A stretch of DNA of 64,000 bases, from contig NZ_CP100126.1 in assembly GCF_024168045.1 (NCBI RefSeq), positions 2,513,001 to 2,577,000 on the forward strand. The letters run 5' to 3'. The notes below the pieces were generated by a model. The model saw nothing but the letters and a program-made list of their open reading frames with translations. It was not told where the DNA came from and did not search any database. Shown in pieces: positions 44,268 through 55,796 of the stretch (its first letter is position 1; each line of letters starts with the position of its first letter). A program made the translations under genes and the position numbers. This DNA comes from Dorea longicatena (lineage in GTDB: Bacteria > Bacillota > Clostridia > Lachnospirales > Lachnospiraceae).

Positions 44268-47200
44268 CTATTCATCATCAGATGAATCGCCGAAATCATA
44301 GTCATCATTTTCTTCAAAATTCATATCGAAATCATCGTCTGATTCTGGTTCTTCTTCTACATCAACCAGTTCTTCACCCTGGAATTCCTGTTTGCTGTAT
44401 CCGTGTTTACCAAAGTCTTCGTCATCATCATTACGATATCTTCTGTCTCCCTCGATCAGAGAACGGAAATCTGTCTCTCCCATATCGGAAGTTTCCATAA
44501 TCTCCACTTCTGTATTGTCATCACGTAAGACACGTACGTCCAGTCCGAGTGACTGTAACTCTTTGAGCAATACCTTGAAGGATTCCGGAATTCCCGGTTC
44601 AGGAATATTCTCACCCTTGATGATTGCTTCGTAAGTCTTCACACGTCCGATGACATCATCTGACTTCACAGTCAGGATTTCCTGCAGTGTGTATGATGCA
44701 CCATAAGCCTCCAGTGCCCATACCTCCATTTCTCCGAAACGCTGTCCACCGAACTGAGCCTTTCCTCCTAATGGCTGCTGTGTAACCAGTGAGTAAGGAC
44801 CTGTAGAACGTGCATGGATCTTGTCGTCTACCAGGTGGTGCAGTTTCAGGTAATGCATGTGTCCGATGGTTACCGGGCTGTCGAAGTACTCACCCGTACG
44901 TCCGTCACGCAGGCGGACCTTACCATCTCTTGAAAGCGGAACACCTTTCCAGAGTTTTCTGTGTTCTCTGTTGTCTGACAGATACTGCAGTACTTCCGGA
45001 AGAAGTTCTTCTTTATGTTTTGCTTCAAACTCTTCCCAGCTTAAGTTGACATAATCATTTGCCAGATCAAGAGTATCCATAATATCAATCTCGTTCGCTC
45101 CGTCAAATACAGGAGTTGCGATGTTGAATCCAAGTGCTTTTGCAGCCAGGGACAGGTGAATCTCCAGGACCTGACCGATATTCATACGTGACGGTACACC
45201 CAGTGGATTCAGCACGATATCCAGTGGACGTCCATTCGGCAGGAATGGCATGTCTTCAACCGGAAGTACACGGGAAACAACACCCTTGTTACCATGACGT
45301 CCGGCCATCTTGTCACCGACAGAGATTTTTCTCTTCTGTGCAATATAGATACGGACTGACTGGTTTACTCCAGGTGACATCTCATCACCATTCTCTCTTG
45401 TAAATACCTTTGCATCCACTACAATACCATATTCTCCATGAGGTACTTTAAGAGAAGTATCTCTTACTTCACGGGCTTTCTCACCGAAGATTGCACGAAG
45501 CAGTCTTTCTTCAGCTGTAAGCTCTGTCTCTCCCTTAGGAGTAACCTTACCTACCAGGATATCTCCGGCACGGACTTCTGCTCCGACACGGATGATTCCT
45601 CTTTCATCCAGATTCTTCAGTGCATCATCACCAACACCTGGAATGTCGCGTGTGATCTCTTCTGGTCCAAGCTTTGTATCACGTGCTTCTGCTTCATATT
45701 CTTCAATATGAATAGAAGTATATACATCATCCTGCACCAGTCTTTCACTAAGCAGAACAGCATCCTCGTAGTTGTAACCTTCCCATGTCATGAATCCGAT
45801 CAGCGGGTTCTTTCCAAGTCCAAGTTCACCATTAGATGTAGATGGTCCATCTGCAATAACCTCGCCTTTTTCGACTCTGTCTCCTTTGAAGACGATTGGT
45901 CTCTGGTTATAACAGTTGCTCTGGTTACTTCTCTGGAATTTTGTTAATTTATATTTTTTCAGTTTTCCGTCATCCTGACGAACTGTAATCTCTGTAGAAG
46001 TAGAACGTTCTACCGTACCGCCTTCTTCAGCGACCACACATACACCGGAGTCAACGGCAGCTTTTTCTTCCATACCTGTTCCTACTGCCGGAGCCTCGGT
46101 AAACAGGAGCGGTACTGCCTGACGCTGCATGTTTGATCCCATCAGGGCACGGTTCGCATCATCATTCTGAAGGAATGGGATTAAAGCTGTAGCCACAGAG
46201 AATACCATCTTAGGAGATACGTCCATATAATCGAACATTCTTCTTTCATATTCCTGTGTCTCTTCACGGTAACGACCAGATACATTTTTACGTACAAAAT
46301 GTCCTTCTTCATCTAACTGCTCGTTCGCCTGTGCTACATGATAATTATCTTCTTCATCCGCTGTCATGTATACAACTTCATCTGTAACTACCGGGTTAGT
46401 CGGATCATCATGGTTGATCTTACGGTATGGAGCCTCGATAAATCCATACTCATTAATTCTTGCATAACTTGCAAGAGAGTTGATCAGACCGATGTTAGGT
46501 CCTTCAGGTGTCTCTACCGGACACATTCTTCCGTAGTGAGAATAGTGTACATCTCGTACCTCGAATCCTGCACGGTCTCTTGACAGACCACCAGGTCCCA
46601 ACGCTGAAAGACGTCTCTTATGAGTCAGCTCACCAAGCGGATTGTTCTGATCCATGAACTGTGACAGCTGGGAAGATCCGAAGAATTCTTTCACTGCTGC
46701 TGTTACAGGTTTGATATTGATCAGGGATTGTGGAGAAATGCCCTCCATATCCTGTGTTGTCATTCTTTCACGAACCACTCTTTCCAGACGAGAAAGACCG
46801 ATTCTGTACTGATTCTGAAGCAGTTCTCCTACAGAACGGATACGTCTGTTACCCAGGTGGTCGATATCATCATCTGTTCCGATGCCATATTCCAGATGCA
46901 TATTATAGTTAATAGAAGCTAAGATATCTTCTTTTGTGATATGCTTTGGAATCAGATCGTGGATGTCTCTCTTGATCGCATCCTTTAATTCATCAATGTC
47001 TCCGGCTGTCTCTTCCAGAATTCCAGCAAGCACAGGATAATATACCTGCTCTGTAACCCCTACTTCTTCCGGATCCACATCAACAACAGCATCAAGGTCA
47101 ACCATCATATTTGAAACTACCTTGATCGGTCGTTCTGTCTCTTCTACGCTGATCCATACATATGGAACTGCATTGTTCTGGATTGCGGAAGCCAGTTCTC

Positions 47201-48146
47201 TTGTGATCTTGGTTCCTGCTTCTGCCAGAACTTCCCCTGTCATTGGGCTTGCAACATCTTCTGCCAGCACCTGACCACTGATACGGTTCTTTAACGCAAG
47301 CTTCTTATTGAACTTGTAACGTCCTACTTTTGCAAGATCATAACGTCTCGGATCAAAGAACATACTTGTGATCAGACTTTCAGCACTGTCTACTGCCAGA
47401 GGTTCACCCGGACGGATCTTCTTATATAATTCCAGAAGTCCTTCCTGATAATTCGTTGCAGCATCTTTCTCAAAACTTGCCAGGATCTTCGGCTCTTCTC
47501 CAAAGAGTTCAATAATCTCTGGATTTGTACCGATTCCCAATGCACGAATCAACACAGTAATCGGTACCTTTCTTGTTCTATCTACACGTACATAGAAAAC
47601 GTCATTAGAATCCGTCTCATACTCCAGCCATGCACCACGGTTCGGGATTACGGTAGCTGAATACAGTTTTTTACCTAATTTGTCATGTGCAATGGCATAA
47701 TAGATACCAGGAGAACGAACTAACTGGCTGACAATTACACGTTCCGCACCATTGATCACAAAAGTACCTGTTCTTGTCATCAGTGGAAGATCTCCCATAA
47801 AGATCTCATGCTCATTGATCTCATCTGTCTCTTTATTGTGAAGTCTTACTTTGACTTTCAGAGGTGCAGCATATGTTGCATCACGTTCTTTACACTCATC
47901 AATCGTGTATTTCACTTCATTCTCACACAAAGTAAAATCCACGAAATCCAAGCTTAATTTTCCACTGTAATCTGTAATTGGGGAAATGTCATCGAACACT
48001 TCATTTAACCCTTCATCCAGAAACCACTTGTAAGAATCTGTCTGAACTTCGATCAAGTTAGGCATCTGAACGACTTCTTTCTGTCGGGCATAACTCATTC
48101 GTGAACTTTTTCCACTTTTAATAGGACGAATTCTGTTTTTCTCCAT
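44268..48146 (-). CDS. rpoB: RNA polymerase subunit beta
   Basis: The 1292-residue beta subunit. The rifampicin pocket reads [20 protein letters not shown] followed by [17 protein letters not shown]; the Asp, His and Ser most often changed in resistant strains are the sensitive type. The C-terminal clamp region [20 protein letters not shown] is conserved, and the protein ends in a long acidic tail. The 273-bp gap before it holds an attenuator hairpin after rplL. Confidence 0.98.
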   Translation of the reverse strand: MEKNRIRPIKSGKSSRMSYARQKEVVQMPNLIEVQTDSYKWFLDEGLNEVFDDISPITDYSGKLSLDFVDFTLCENEVKYTIDECKERDATYAAPLKVKVRLHNKETDEINEHEIFMGDLPLMTRTGTFVINGAERVIVSQLVRSPGIYYAIAHDKLGKKLYSATVIPNRGAWLEYETDSNDVFYVRVDRTRKVPITVLIRALGIGTNPEIIELFGEEPKILASFEKDAATNYQEGLLELYKKIRPGEPLAVDSAESLITSMFFDPRRYDLAKVGRYKFNKKLALKNRISGQVLAEDVASPMTGEVLAEAGTKITRELASAIQNNAVPYVWISVEETERPIKVVSNMMVDLDAVVDVDPEEVGVTEQVYYPVLAGILEETAGDIDELKDAIKRDIHDLIPKHITKEDILASINYNMHLEYGIGTDDDIDHLGNRRIRSVGELLQNQYRIGLSRLERVVRERMTTQDMEGISPQSLINIKPVTAAVKEFFGSSQLSQFMDQNNPLGELTHKRRLSALGPGGLSRDRAGFEVRDVHYSHYGRMCPVETPEGPNIGLINSLASYARINEYGFIEAPYRKINHDDPTNPVVTDEVVYMTADEEDNYHVAQANEQLDEEGHFVRKNVSGRYREETQEYERRMFDYMDVSPKMVFSVATALIPFLQNDDANRALMGSNMQRQAVPLLFTEAPAVGTGMEEKAAVDSGVCVVAEEGGTVERSTSTEITVRQDDGKLKKYKLTKFQRSNQSNCYNQRPIVFKGDRVEKGEVIADGPSTSNGELGLGKNPLIGFMTWEGYNYEDAVLLSERLVQDDVYTSIHIEEYEAEARDTKLGPEEITRDIPGVGDDALKNLDERGIIRVGAEVRAGDILVGKVTPKGETELTAEERLLRAIFGEKAREVRDTSLKVPHGEYGIVVDAKVFTRENGDEMSPGVNQSVRIYIAQKRKISVGDKMAGRHGNKGVVSRVLPVEDMPFLPNGRPLDIVLNPLGVPSRMNIGQVLEIHLSLAAKALGFNIATPVFDGANEIDIMDTLDLANDYVNLSWEEFEAKHKEELLPEVLQYLSDNREHRKLWKGVPLSRDGKVRLRDGRTGEYFDSPVTIGHMHYLKLHHLVDDKIHARSTGPYSLVTQQPLGGKAQFGGQRFGEMEVWALEAYGASYTLQEILTVKSDDVIGRVKTYEAIIKGENIPEPGIPESFKVLLKELQSLGLDVRVLRDDNTEVEIMETSDMGETDFRSLIEGDRRYRNDDDEDFGKHGYSKQEFQGEELVDVEEEPESDDDFDMNFEENDDYDFGDSSDDE

Positions 48147-48364
48147 ATTGACGTTTCACTCCTCATTTATTTTTCTGGCTGGGCTTTTCACTGCCCATAT
48201 AACTTGCAGAGTCTCAAAAAACAACACAATTTATTGTTTTTTTTACGAAATCATGGCATAACTATCCACAATAGCGCATTTTTTACTATAGCACAGGCCT
48301 GTCAAGTATGTCAAGCAAATCCGCACTATTTTTTCAGTTCTTTCTTATATTCAGCATCCCTTAT

Positions 48365-48397
48365 AATACGAAAGGGCATCCCGTCACCGGAATGCCC
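48365..48397 (-). terminator. Hairpin between rplL and rpoB (partial terminator)
   Basis: GGGCATTCC pairs with GGGATGCCC (one wobble) and is followed by TTTCGTATT. The weak T-run fits the partial terminator often found between rplL and rpoB that lowers polymerase expression relative to L7/L12. Confidence 0.65.
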
Positions 48398-48419
48398 TGA
48401 TAATTCAATCAAACTCGAA

Positions 48420-48797
48420 TTATTTAAGGTTAACTTCAGCACCTTCTGCTTCAAGTTTAGTCTTGATTTCTTCAGCCTCAGCTTTAGAAGCGCCTTCTTT
48501 GATTACCTTTGGAGCTTCGTCAACTAATGCTTTAGCTTCTTTCAGTCCAAGTCCTGTTACTTCACGAACAACTTTGATAACTTTAACCTTAGCTGCTCCT
48601 GCAGAAACTAATTCTACATCGAACTCATCTTTCTCTTCTGCTGCTGCTCCACCTTCTGCTCCAGCTGCTGCAACTACAACACCTGCTGCTGCGGATACAC
48701 CAAATTCTTCTTCACAAGCTTTTACAAGATCATTTAACTCTAATACAGATAACTCTTTGATAGCTTCAATAAATTCTTCTGTTGTTAACTTTGCCAT
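48420..48797 (-). CDS. rplL: 50S ribosomal protein L7/L12
   Basis: L7/L12, 125 residues, the dimeric stalk protein that recruits translation GTPases. N-terminal dimer helix ([20 protein letters not shown]), alanine/glycine-rich hinge (about 37-58), and globular C-terminal domain ([20 protein letters not shown]). The start is after GGAGG; it follows rplJ by 61 bp. Confidence 0.97.
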   Translation of the reverse strand: MAKLTTEEFIEAIKELSVLELNDLVKACEEEFGVSAAAGVVVAAAGAEGGAAAEEKDEFDVELVSAGAAKVKVIKVVREVTGLGLKEAKALVDEAPKVIKEGASKAEAEEIKTKLEAEGAEVNLK

Positions 48798-48858
48798 TTT
48801 ATTTTCCTCCATTTTTCTTATTTTCTTTTTTGAAATAAATTATTACGCTGCCATCAGC

Positions 48859-49404
48859 CTATTCAGCTGCTGGTGCTTCTGCAGCTTCTTCTGCTGCCGG
48901 AGCTGCTTCACAAGCATCTGCTCCACCTTTTTCTGCGATCTGATTGAGAACGCGAGCCAGGTTTGTGATAGGTGACTGTAAGCTTCCAAGTAATTTGGAA
49001 AGAAGCTCTTCTCTTGAAGGAATCTTAGCAAGTTCATTTAATGCGTCTACATCATATAATGTTCCTTCAACCACACCTGCTTTTAATTCAAGGGCTTTTG
49101 CATTCTTTGCAAATTTGCAAAGGATTCTTGCCGGAGCTGTTGCATCATCTTTAGAAATAGCGATAGCACTTGGTCCTTCTAAGTGCTCATCTAATGCTGC
49201 GAAATCAGTTCCTTCAAAAGCTCTCTTCATCATTGTGTTCTTACAAACTTTGTAGACAACGCCTGCTTCTCTTAACTGTTTACGCATCTCTGTATCTTCT
49301 GCAACAGTCAGTCCACGGTAGTCAACAAGGACAACGCTTGTTGCGTCTTTCACGTCCTCTGCAATAGCCTGTACAACTGGTTGTTTTAATTCAACTTTTG
49401 CCAC
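48859..49404 (-). CDS. rplJ: 50S ribosomal protein L10
   Basis: L10, 181 residues, the base of the L7/L12 stalk. It starts with GTG (VAKVELKQPVVQAIAEDVKD) after AAGGAGG; the longer frame reads into the leader RNA. It ends with an alanine- and glutamate-rich tail. It is controlled by the L10 leader upstream, to which the L10-L12 complex binds. Confidence 0.96.
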   Translation of the reverse strand: MAKVELKQPVVQAIAEDVKDATSVVLVDYRGLTVAEDTEMRKQLREAGVVYKVCKNTMMKRAFEGTDFAALDEHLEGPSAIAISKDDATAPARILCKFAKNAKALELKAGVVEGTLYDVDALNELAKIPSREELLSKLLGSLQSPITNLARVLNQIAEKGGADACEAAPAAEEAAEAPAAE

Positions 49405-49460
49405 GAATGGTGCACCTCCTTGTAGATTTGTAAGTTTACACCGCCGACAGATATAAATGT

Positions 49461-49592
49461 AAAAAACCTCTATATCCAAAGACATAGAGGTTGATAAGTC
49501 ATACTTTAGTATCGATCTTTCCTCGGTAGGCGTCCGCATAAAATGTGTTCTTACGCTCTTTCAAGCACCTACTGTCTTCGGCAGTCCTGTAG
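49461..49592 (-). promoter_or_regulatory. L10 leader RNA
   Basis: The minus-strand transcript contains ACTGCCGAAGACAGTAGGTG, GAGCGTAAG and CGCCTACCGAGG, the kink-turn-bearing L10-binding structure known from Firmicutes. It ends with CCTCTAT/ATAGAGG and a TTTTTT run (49461-49490), a terminator-like element that makes attenuation likely. Confidence 0.85.
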
Positions 49593-49593
49593 T

Positions 49594-49622
49594 ATATTAT
49601 CATATGCGTGTGTTATTGTCAA
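49594..49622 (-). promoter_or_regulatory. Promoter of rplJ-rplL(-rpoBC)
   Basis: Minus strand exact TTGACA (49617-49622), 17-bp spacer, TAATAT (49594-49599), placing the start at the first base of the L10 leader. Confidence 0.8.
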
Positions 49623-49660
49623 GAGATTTTTCATTTTCTTTTACAAAAAAACTTTGGTAT

Positions 49661-49705
49661 AAAAAAACTCCGTATACAGCATCACATCTGTATACGGAGT
49701 TTTTA
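49661..49705 (-). terminator. Terminator after rplA
   Basis: AAAAAAACTCCGTATACAG and CTGTATACGGAGTTTTT form a 17-bp stem with flanking A and T tracts, 20 bp beyond the rplA stop. Confidence 0.9.
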
Positions 49706-49724
49706 TTCATTATTATCTTGCGGA

Positions 49725-50417
49725 TTAAACAAGCTTCATTGGGTTGATTTTTACACCAGGTCCCATTGTTGAAGTAAGTGTTACGCTCTTAAGGTACTGT
49801 CCCTTAACTGCTGCAGGTCTTACTTTGTTAATCGCATCAATAAGCGTCTGGAAGTTGTCTGTAAGCTGTTCTTCAGTAAAGCTTGCTTTACCTACTGGCA
49901 CATGGATAATGTTTGTCTTATCAAGTCTGTACTCGATCTTACCAGCTTTGATTTCCTGGATAGCTTTTGTAACGTCCATTGTTACTGTACCAGCCTTCGG
50001 GTTTGGCATTAATCCCTTAGGTCCAAGTACACGTCCGAGACGTCCAACAACACCCATCATGTCTGGTGTAGCTACTACTACATCGAATTCAAACCAGTTT
50101 TCATTCTGGATCTTAGGAATAAGTTCTTCTCCACCTACGAAATCTGCTCCGGCTGCTTTAGCTTCTTCAGCTTTGGCATCTTTCGCAAATACAAGAATAC
50201 GAACCTTTTTACCAGTTCCGTGTGGCAGAACAACTGCTCCACGAATCTGCTGGTCAGCGTGACGTCCGTCACATCCAGTTCTGATATGAGCTTCAATTGT
50301 CTCATCGAATTTTGCTGTTGCAGTCTTTTTAACTAATGATACTGCGTCTGCTACATCGTAGAGTGTTCCTCTGTCGATTGTTTTCGCAGCTTCAACGTAT
50401 TTCTTTCCTCTTTTCAT
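49725..50417 (-). CDS. rplA: 50S ribosomal protein L1
   Basis: L1, 230 residues, binding 23S rRNA at the L1 stalk. It starts [20 protein letters not shown] and has the signature [20 protein letters not shown]. It follows rplK by 57 bp; in related bacteria L1 represses this operon by binding its mRNA. Confidence 0.96.
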   Translation of the reverse strand: MKRGKKYVEAAKTIDRGTLYDVADAVSLVKKTATAKFDETIEAHIRTGCDGRHADQQIRGAVVLPHGTGKKVRILVFAKDAKAEEAKAAGADFVGGEELIPKIQNENWFEFDVVVATPDMMGVVGRLGRVLGPKGLMPNPKAGTVTMDVTKAIQEIKAGKIEYRLDKTNIIHVPVGKASFTEEQLTDNFQTLIDAINKVRPAAVKGQYLKSVTLTSTMGPGVKINPMKLV

Positions 50418-50474
50418 TCTATAAACCTCCTAGTGGTATTGTCGGGATAACCCTCCCACATTAATCTTCATCAA

Positions 50475-50900
50475 TTATTCTGTTACAGTTACACCCATAG
50501 AGCGGCATGTACCTTCTACCATGCTCATAGCGCTCTCGATTGTAGCAGCGTTCAGGTCAGGCATCTTTGTCTTAGCGATTTCCTCTACCTGAGCTTTTGT
50601 GATTGTAGCAACCTTTGTTTTGTTAGGCACACCTGAACCAGATTTGATGTTGCAGGCCTTTTTGATCAGAACTGCTGCCGGTGGTGTCTTTGTGATGAAG
50701 CTGAAACTTCTGTCATTGTAAACTGTGATAACTACAGGGATGATCATGTCTCCCTGATCTGCTGTCTTAGCGTTGAACTGTTTTGTAAATTCAACGATGT
50801 TTACACCGTGCTGACCAAGAGCAGGTCCAACCGGTGGTGCCGGAGTAGCTTTGCCGGCTGGGATCTGTAATTTAATATAACCTTCTACTTTTTTTGCCAT
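50475..50900 (-). CDS. rplK: 50S ribosomal protein L11
   Basis: L11, 141 residues, at the GTPase-associated centre and needed for stringent response signalling. N-terminal [18 protein letters not shown], then [21 protein letters not shown]-terminal [28 protein letters not shown] sets the start. Confidence 0.97.
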   Translation of the reverse strand: MAKKVEGYIKLQIPAGKATPAPPVGPALGQHGVNIVEFTKQFNAKTADQGDMIIPVVITVYNDRSFSFITKTPPAAVLIKKACNIKSGSGVPNKTKVATITKAQVEEIAKTKMPDLNAATIESAMSMVEGTCRSMGVTVTE

Positions 50901-50957
50901 TTCAATTACCTCCTTGTGGTGATGGCGGGGAACATATAACGCCCCTCCCACTTACTG

Positions 50958-51473
50958 TTACATTTTCTTAACTTCTGCGAAACCAATTTCAACCGGGGTC
51001 TCGCGGCCGAAGAGCTCAACATTAATAGTAAGGCTCTGCTTCTGCATGTTGATAGACTGGATTACACCAACCGTATCCGCCCATGCTCCAGCGATTACCT
51101 GGACTGTGTCGCCCTCCTCGTAGTCCATGACTACTTCCTCTCTCTGGATTCCCAGAGGAGCCATCTCCGCATCTGTAAGCGGCACCGGCTTAGATCCAGG
51201 TCCGACAAATCCTGTCACACCTCTTGTATTACGAACAACGTACCATGTATCATCGTTCATAATCATGTGTATCAACACATAGCCTGGAAACATCTTTTTC
51301 TGAGATACTTTCTGGACACCGTTCTTCATCTCAACAACGTCTTCCAGCGGTACTCTTACTTCAAGGATCTGATCCTCAAGATGTCTGTTCTCGATTGTCT
51401 TATCAATGTTGGCTTTTACTTTGTTCTCGTACCCTGAATAGGTATGAACTACGTACCATTTTGCCTCTGACAT
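50958..51473 (-). CDS. nusG: Transcription termination/antitermination protein NusG
   Basis: NusG, 171 residues, which binds RNA polymerase and affects pausing and ribosome coupling. The NGN domain (KWYVVHTYSGYENKVKANID) and the C-terminal KOW domain (VQVIAGAWADTVGVIQSINM) are present. It lies 28 bp after secE. Confidence 0.96.
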   Translation of the reverse strand: MSEAKWYVVHTYSGYENKVKANIDKTIENRHLEDQILEVRVPLEDVVEMKNGVQKVSQKKMFPGYVLIHMIMNDDTWYVVRNTRGVTGFVGPGSKPVPLTDAEMAPLGIQREEVVMDYEEGDTVQVIAGAWADTVGVIQSINMQKQSLTINVELFGRETPVEIGFAEVKKM

Positions 51474-51500
51474 AATCTCACCTTTCTTGTCCGTTTTGAG

Positions 51501-51695
51501 TTATTTAATTAATAAATCTACTCCGTACTGGGCGAAAAAATCTACAAGTGCGATAATCGCTCCCAGGACCACGGATACAGAAACAACCGCTGCCGTCTCT
51601 TTTGCAACTGTCATCTTGTCTGGCCACACGATCTTCTTGAATTCTCTGTCAAGACCCTTGAACCAGCTCTCCTTCTGAGTTTTCTTACTACTCAT
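51501..51695 (-). CDS. secE: Preprotein translocase subunit SecE
   Basis: SecE, about 64 residues, the single-helix clamp of the SecYEG channel: amphipathic part with FKGLDREFKKIVWPDK and a membrane helix (about 35-60). The second ATG is better spaced from AAGGAG than the first, six bases upstream. Confidence 0.93.
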   Translation of the reverse strand: MSSKKTQKESWFKGLDREFKKIVWPDKMTVAKETAAVVSVSVVLGAIIALVDFFAQYGVDLLIK

Positions 51696-51720
51696 CGACA
51701 TTCACTCCTTCTTGCGGCGA

Positions 51721-51870
51721 TTATTTTGTCTCTTTGTGCAATGTGTGTTTCTTACAGAATCTGCAGTACTTCTTGGTTTCCATACGTTCCGGATGAGATT
51801 TCTTATCCTTTGTCATGTTGTAGTTACGCTGCTTGCATTCTGTACACTCCAATGTGATTCTTGTACGCAC
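51721..51870 (-). CDS. rpmG: 50S ribosomal protein L33
   Basis: A 49-residue zinc-type L33 with CTECKQRNY and [14 protein letters not shown]. It begins with GTG after GAGGTGG. It is the first gene of the rpmG-secE-nusG-rplK-rplA set. Confidence 0.95.
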   Translation of the reverse strand: MRTRITLECTECKQRNYNMTKDKKSHPERMETKKYCRFCKKHTLHKETK

Positions 51871-51943
51871 AACTTCCACCTCGCTTTATATTCTTAGTTA
51901 ACGTGTTTCGTGGCAGCTTGCGATGCTGCCCGATTTTAGGCAT

Positions 51944-51995
51944 AAAAAAAAAGCCTACTTCCATTCGCCCGAATATCGTATCATATCCAGGCTTA
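51944..51995 (-). terminator. Terminator after the zinc-ribbon membrane protein gene
   Basis: On the minus strand AAGCCT ... AGGCTT, with an inner ATTCG/CGAAT hairpin, runs into nine T. It separates the upstream gene from rpmG. Confidence 0.6.
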
Positions 51996-52055
51996 AAAAG
52001 CAAGCTTTTTCCTATATTATTTGCATTTTTTTGAAAGAACTTTTTGGGAATAAAT

Positions 52056-53825
52056 CTACTGCAGCTGCTTATACCAGATATTTCCGGGATTAACGGAACG
52101 CAGCTGATAACTTCCATTCTGATACACAAATTCGGCGCTCATCTGCGAACTTCCGTCTGCATCTTCTACGCCATCACCTGTTTCTGACACAGACCGGCTT
52201 TCATTTTTATTTTCTTCTTTAAAAGTAACTTTATAATCATAGGACAACGTTCCCCTGACCACTCCTGTTACACCGCTGATCACATATTTTCCTTCATAAT
52301 TATCAAGTTTTACTTCTTTCGTTATATAACCGTCTCCGGAACCGAGTTGCTTCTTCAGGTCATTATAGAATTCTTTGTTCTCTTTTTTGCAGGAAGAATC
52401 CTTCTCAAACAATCCTGCTACTTCAGAGAAAGATTTGCCTGCCTTCGCAGCTTTCACATATGCGTTCAGAATGTCCTTCATCTTTCTGTTAAATTTCTTT
52501 TTCCCATTTTCCGATATCTTCATCTTGGAAATCGTCGCATTTCCTTTATCTGACGCCTGGAACCCGGACCGGTACATCCGGAAGCACGGAACTTTTACCT
52601 TGATCTTATGTTCCCCTTCAATCAATGACACTTTGTATTGTTCCAGATTGTCAGAGTCATCTTTCAGCTTAGAATCCTCCGTCAGTTTTATATCATCGAT
52701 CCAGGCTTTGGAACCTGCCGGAAGATAGAGATTAAAGTCATTTGCTACTATCTCGTCTGATGATACTTTCCAATCAGTAAAAAAAAGAAAGTTTCGTTTT
52801 TTCTGTTTTTGAACAATAAGCATCTTCGTCTTTTCTTTGTTATCTTCTGTCTTATATACAACGGTAAATGCACGCTGCTTTCCGCCGGATTCTACCTCTG
52901 TCTGACGATTTTCCTTTGTCTCTTTTATTTCATAACCGGAAATCCCAGTAACTGCATTTTTCTTCATATAGCTTACATATTCATCCTGCGTTACATATCC
53001 GTTTTCCGGAAGATCTGACAAGCGCCCTGCCTTCTTCCAGTTTTCCTGTATGTATGCCTTACAATAGCGCTCTGCCACCGCCTCCGGGCGACCGTGATAT
53101 ACTTCTATAATACAGAATACAGCAACTATAAGGATCCCTGCTGCAATTCTTTTCACTGCTTTCTTTTGTCCGGTTGTCATATCTGACCAGGAACGTTTAT
53201 CCCGGATAAATTGCGGCACACGACTCGGATCTTTTCCTTCTTTTTCCCGTTTTATCTTCTTTTCTTTCCGCTTTCTCTCCCATGACTGAAGAATTTCCTC
53301 ATATGCATCTTCTTCCGGAACATCTTCATAGTCCTTTTTCTTCTTGATGAAATCTCCGATATCCCCTGTGAACATACGTGTCGGCTCATCTGCCTCTTCT
53401 TTGCTGTCCTCTCCGATCATTCTGGTCGGTTCTTCAACCGGTTCTTCTTCCGGAGTTTCATTCTCTTTCAGATCCTGTTCTCTCAGCTTGATCTTCCTGT
53501 GAAGTTCCTGTTCCAGTTCTTCCCGCGTCACTTCTTCGATCATATGGTCCAGATTCTCCGGAATCGTGAGCTGCTTTTTCAGACCATCATTTTCTTCCGG
53601 TTCTCCGCTCCACTCTGGTTCGAATAATTTCTTCGCTTCATCAATTACTTTCTCCGATTCCTCTGCTATCTCCTGATCGGAAAATTCTACCTTCCGGGCT
53701 TTTTCCAGTCCTTCCAGATCATTATATAATGTTTCCTCTTTTGATTCGGGAAGACGCATTCCACAATAATTGCAGAAACGGGCATCATCTGGATTGTCAG
53801 ACTTGCAATTCGGGCATTGACGCAT
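52056..53825 (-). CDS. Zinc-ribbon membrane protein (TcaA-like)
   Basis: About 589 residues. The N-terminus is a zinc ribbon (CPNCKSDNPDDARFCNYCGM), then a long acidic region (about 25-205), a basic patch and one membrane helix (about 223-243, RIAAGILIVAVFCIIEVY), and an extracellular part of about 340 residues with repeated beta-rich domains. The plan is that of TcaA-type proteins linked to envelope stress and glycopeptide response. AAAGGAGG points to the second ATG. Transcribed alone. Confidence 0.7.
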   Translation of the reverse strand: MRQCPNCKSDNPDDARFCNYCGMRLPESKEETLYNDLEGLEKARKVEFSDQEIAEESEKVIDEAKKLFEPEWSGEPEENDGLKKQLTIPENLDHMIEEVTREELEQELHRKIKLREQDLKENETPEEEPVEEPTRMIGEDSKEEADEPTRMFTGDIGDFIKKKKDYEDVPEEDAYEEILQSWERKRKEKKIKREKEGKDPSRVPQFIRDKRSWSDMTTGQKKAVKRIAAGILIVAVFCIIEVYHGRPEAVAERYCKAYIQENWKKAGRLSDLPENGYVTQDEYVSYMKKNAVTGISGYEIKETKENRQTEVESGGKQRAFTVVYKTEDNKEKTKMLIVQKQKKRNFLFFTDWKVSSDEIVANDFNLYLPAGSKAWIDDIKLTEDSKLKDDSDNLEQYKVSLIEGEHKIKVKVPCFRMYRSGFQASDKGNATISKMKISENGKKKFNRKMKDILNAYVKAAKAGKSFSEVAGLFEKDSSCKKENKEFYNDLKKQLGSGDGYITKEVKLDNYEGKYVISGVTGVVRGTLSYDYKVTFKEENKNESRSVSETGDGVEDADGSSQMSAEFVYQNGSYQLRSVNPGNIWYKQLQ

Positions 53826-53971
53826 AAGCATTCCTCCTTTTCAAATCACAGCCGGGCAGCCATGCCTGCTTGCCGTTTTTTACTTCTTGCATTATAACAC
53901 TAACTTGAAATTCTAGCACATATTCTCCTGCTGTTTTTCAAAATCCTGTAAATCTTATGTCAAAAAATGTC

Positions 53972-54010
53972 AAAAAATCCGGCAGGCCTCACAAAAGCCG
54001 CCGGATTTTA
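53972..54010 (-). terminator. Terminator after fhs
   Basis: AATCCGGC pairs with GCCGGATT; T-run TTTTTTG on the minus strand. Confidence 0.8.
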
Positions 54011-54029
54011 CTGTTAACTTTATCTACAC

Positions 54030-55712
54030 TTAGAATAATCCTGTGATCCTTCCTTCATCATCCACGTCAATTCTTTCTGCTGCCGGAACCTTCGGAAGAC
54101 CAGGCATCGTCATGATGTCTCCTGTCAGGGCTACAATGAATCCTGCCCCCGCAGAGACTTTCAGGTTGCGGACTGTAATGTCAAAGTCTTTCGGTGCTCC
54201 AAGTTTCTTCGGATCATCGGTCAGACTGTACTGTGTCTTCGCCATACAGATCGGTGCGTTGCCGAATCCAAGATCCGTCAGCTGTTTTACCTGCTTCTGG
54301 GCTGCTGCCGTAAGTACTGCTTTATTACCGCCATAGATCTTCTGCACGATCTGATCCAATTTATCTTCGATCGTTCCTTCAAGTTCATATGCATAGTGAA
54401 AATCACCTGGTTCCTCACACAGACGTACCACTTCTTCTGCAAGCTTCAGACCGCCTTCGCCGCCCTTTGCCCATACTTCGGAAAGTGCCACGTTTACTCC
54501 GACCTCTTTACATTTCTCCTCTACAAGATCCAGTTCCGCTTTGGTATCCGTCGGGAACGCATTGATCGCAACAACACATGGAAGTCCATATACGTTCTTA
54601 ATATTATCCACATGTTTCATTAAGTTCGGAATTCCATTTTCTAATGCTTCCAGATTTTCTTCATTCAGATCCGGTTTTGCAACGCCGCCGTTATACTTGA
54701 GAGCTCTTACAGTTGCTACGATCACGACTGCATCCGGTTTGATTCCTGCCATACGGCATTTGATATCCAGGAATTTCTCTGCCCCTAAGTCTTCTCCGAA
54801 TCCTGCTTCTGTGATCGCATAATCTGCAAGCTTCATTGCCATTCTGGTCGCCGTCAGTGAGTTGCATCCGTGCGCGATATTGGCAAATGGTCCGCCATGC
54901 ACGATTGCAGGTGTATGCTCCAGTGTCTGTACCAGGTTCGGTTTCAAAGCATCTTTCAGAAGTGCGCACATCGCACCTTCTGCATGCAGGTCATGTGCTG
55001 TTACCGGTTTTTGGTCTGCGATCTTGCCATAAGTATAACCAACAATAATCTTTCCGAGTCTTTCTTTCAGATCTGCAATATCCTTCGAGAGGCAGAGGAT
55101 TGCCATGATTTCAGAAGCAACAGTGATATCATAGCCGTCTTCTCTCGGCACACCATTTACCCTTCCGCCAAGTCCGTCTGTGATGAAACGGAGCTGACGG
55201 TCATTCATATCCACACATCTCTTCCATACAATTTTTCTTGGATCAATATTCAGGTCATTTCCCTGATAGATATGGTTGTCGATCATTGCTGCCAGTAAGT
55301 TATTCGCAGCTCCGATCGCATGAAAATCTCCCGTAAAATGAAGGTTGATATCTTCCATCGGAACAACCTGCGCGTATCCTCCGCCCGCAGCTCCTCCCTT
55401 CATACCGAATACAGGTCCAAGAGATGGCTCACGAAGTGCCACCATGGGCTTTTTCCCCATTCTCTGCAGGGCATCTGCAAGACCTACCGTGGTAGTTGTC
55501 TTACCCTCTCCTGCCGGTGTCGGATTGATTGCGGTCACAAGAATCAGCTTCCCGTCTTCTTTATCTGATTTCTTTAAAAAATTATAATCAATCTTTGCTT
55601 TATACTTTCCATACTGTTCCAGATATTCTTCTGGAATTCCTGCTTTTTCTGCCACCTTTGTGATAGGCTCCATCATACATTCCTGTGCGATCTCAATATC
55701 TGTTTTCATCAT
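54030..55712 (-). CDS. fhs: Formate-tetrahydrofolate ligase
   Basis: A 560-residue one-carbon enzyme that makes 10-formyl-THF from formate and ATP, for purine synthesis and, in acetogens, the methyl branch of CO2 fixation. The P-loop-like [18 protein letters not shown] and the [20 protein letters not shown] block are present. It is under a ZTP riboswitch in its leader. The ribosome site AGGAGGAAATGA fits either of the two adjacent ATG codons. Confidence 0.97.
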   Translation of the reverse strand: MMKTDIEIAQECMMEPITKVAEKAGIPEEYLEQYGKYKAKIDYNFLKKSDKEDGKLILVTAINPTPAGEGKTTTTVGLADALQRMGKKPMVALREPSLGPVFGMKGGAAGGGYAQVVPMEDINLHFTGDFHAIGAANNLLAAMIDNHIYQGNDLNIDPRKIVWKRCVDMNDRQLRFITDGLGGRVNGVPREDGYDITVASEIMAILCLSKDIADLKERLGKIIVGYTYGKIADQKPVTAHDLHAEGAMCALLKDALKPNLVQTLEHTPAIVHGGPFANIAHGCNSLTATRMAMKLADYAITEAGFGEDLGAEKFLDIKCRMAGIKPDAVVIVATVRALKYNGGVAKPDLNEENLEALENGIPNLMKHVDNIKNVYGLPCVVAINAFPTDTKAELDLVEEKCKEVGVNVALSEVWAKGGEGGLKLAEEVVRLCEEPGDFHYAYELEGTIEDKLDQIVQKIYGGNKAVLTAAAQKQVKQLTDLGFGNAPICMAKTQYSLTDDPKKLGAPKDFDITVRNLKVSAGAGFIVALTGDIMTMPGLPKVPAAERIDVDDEGRITGLF

Positions 55713-55796
55713 TCATTTCCTCCTGATCGTATGTTGTCTTTCTGAATTCCCGGTCCTTTTCATACAACACTACCGGTTCTTCTGTATCCGGTGTTG

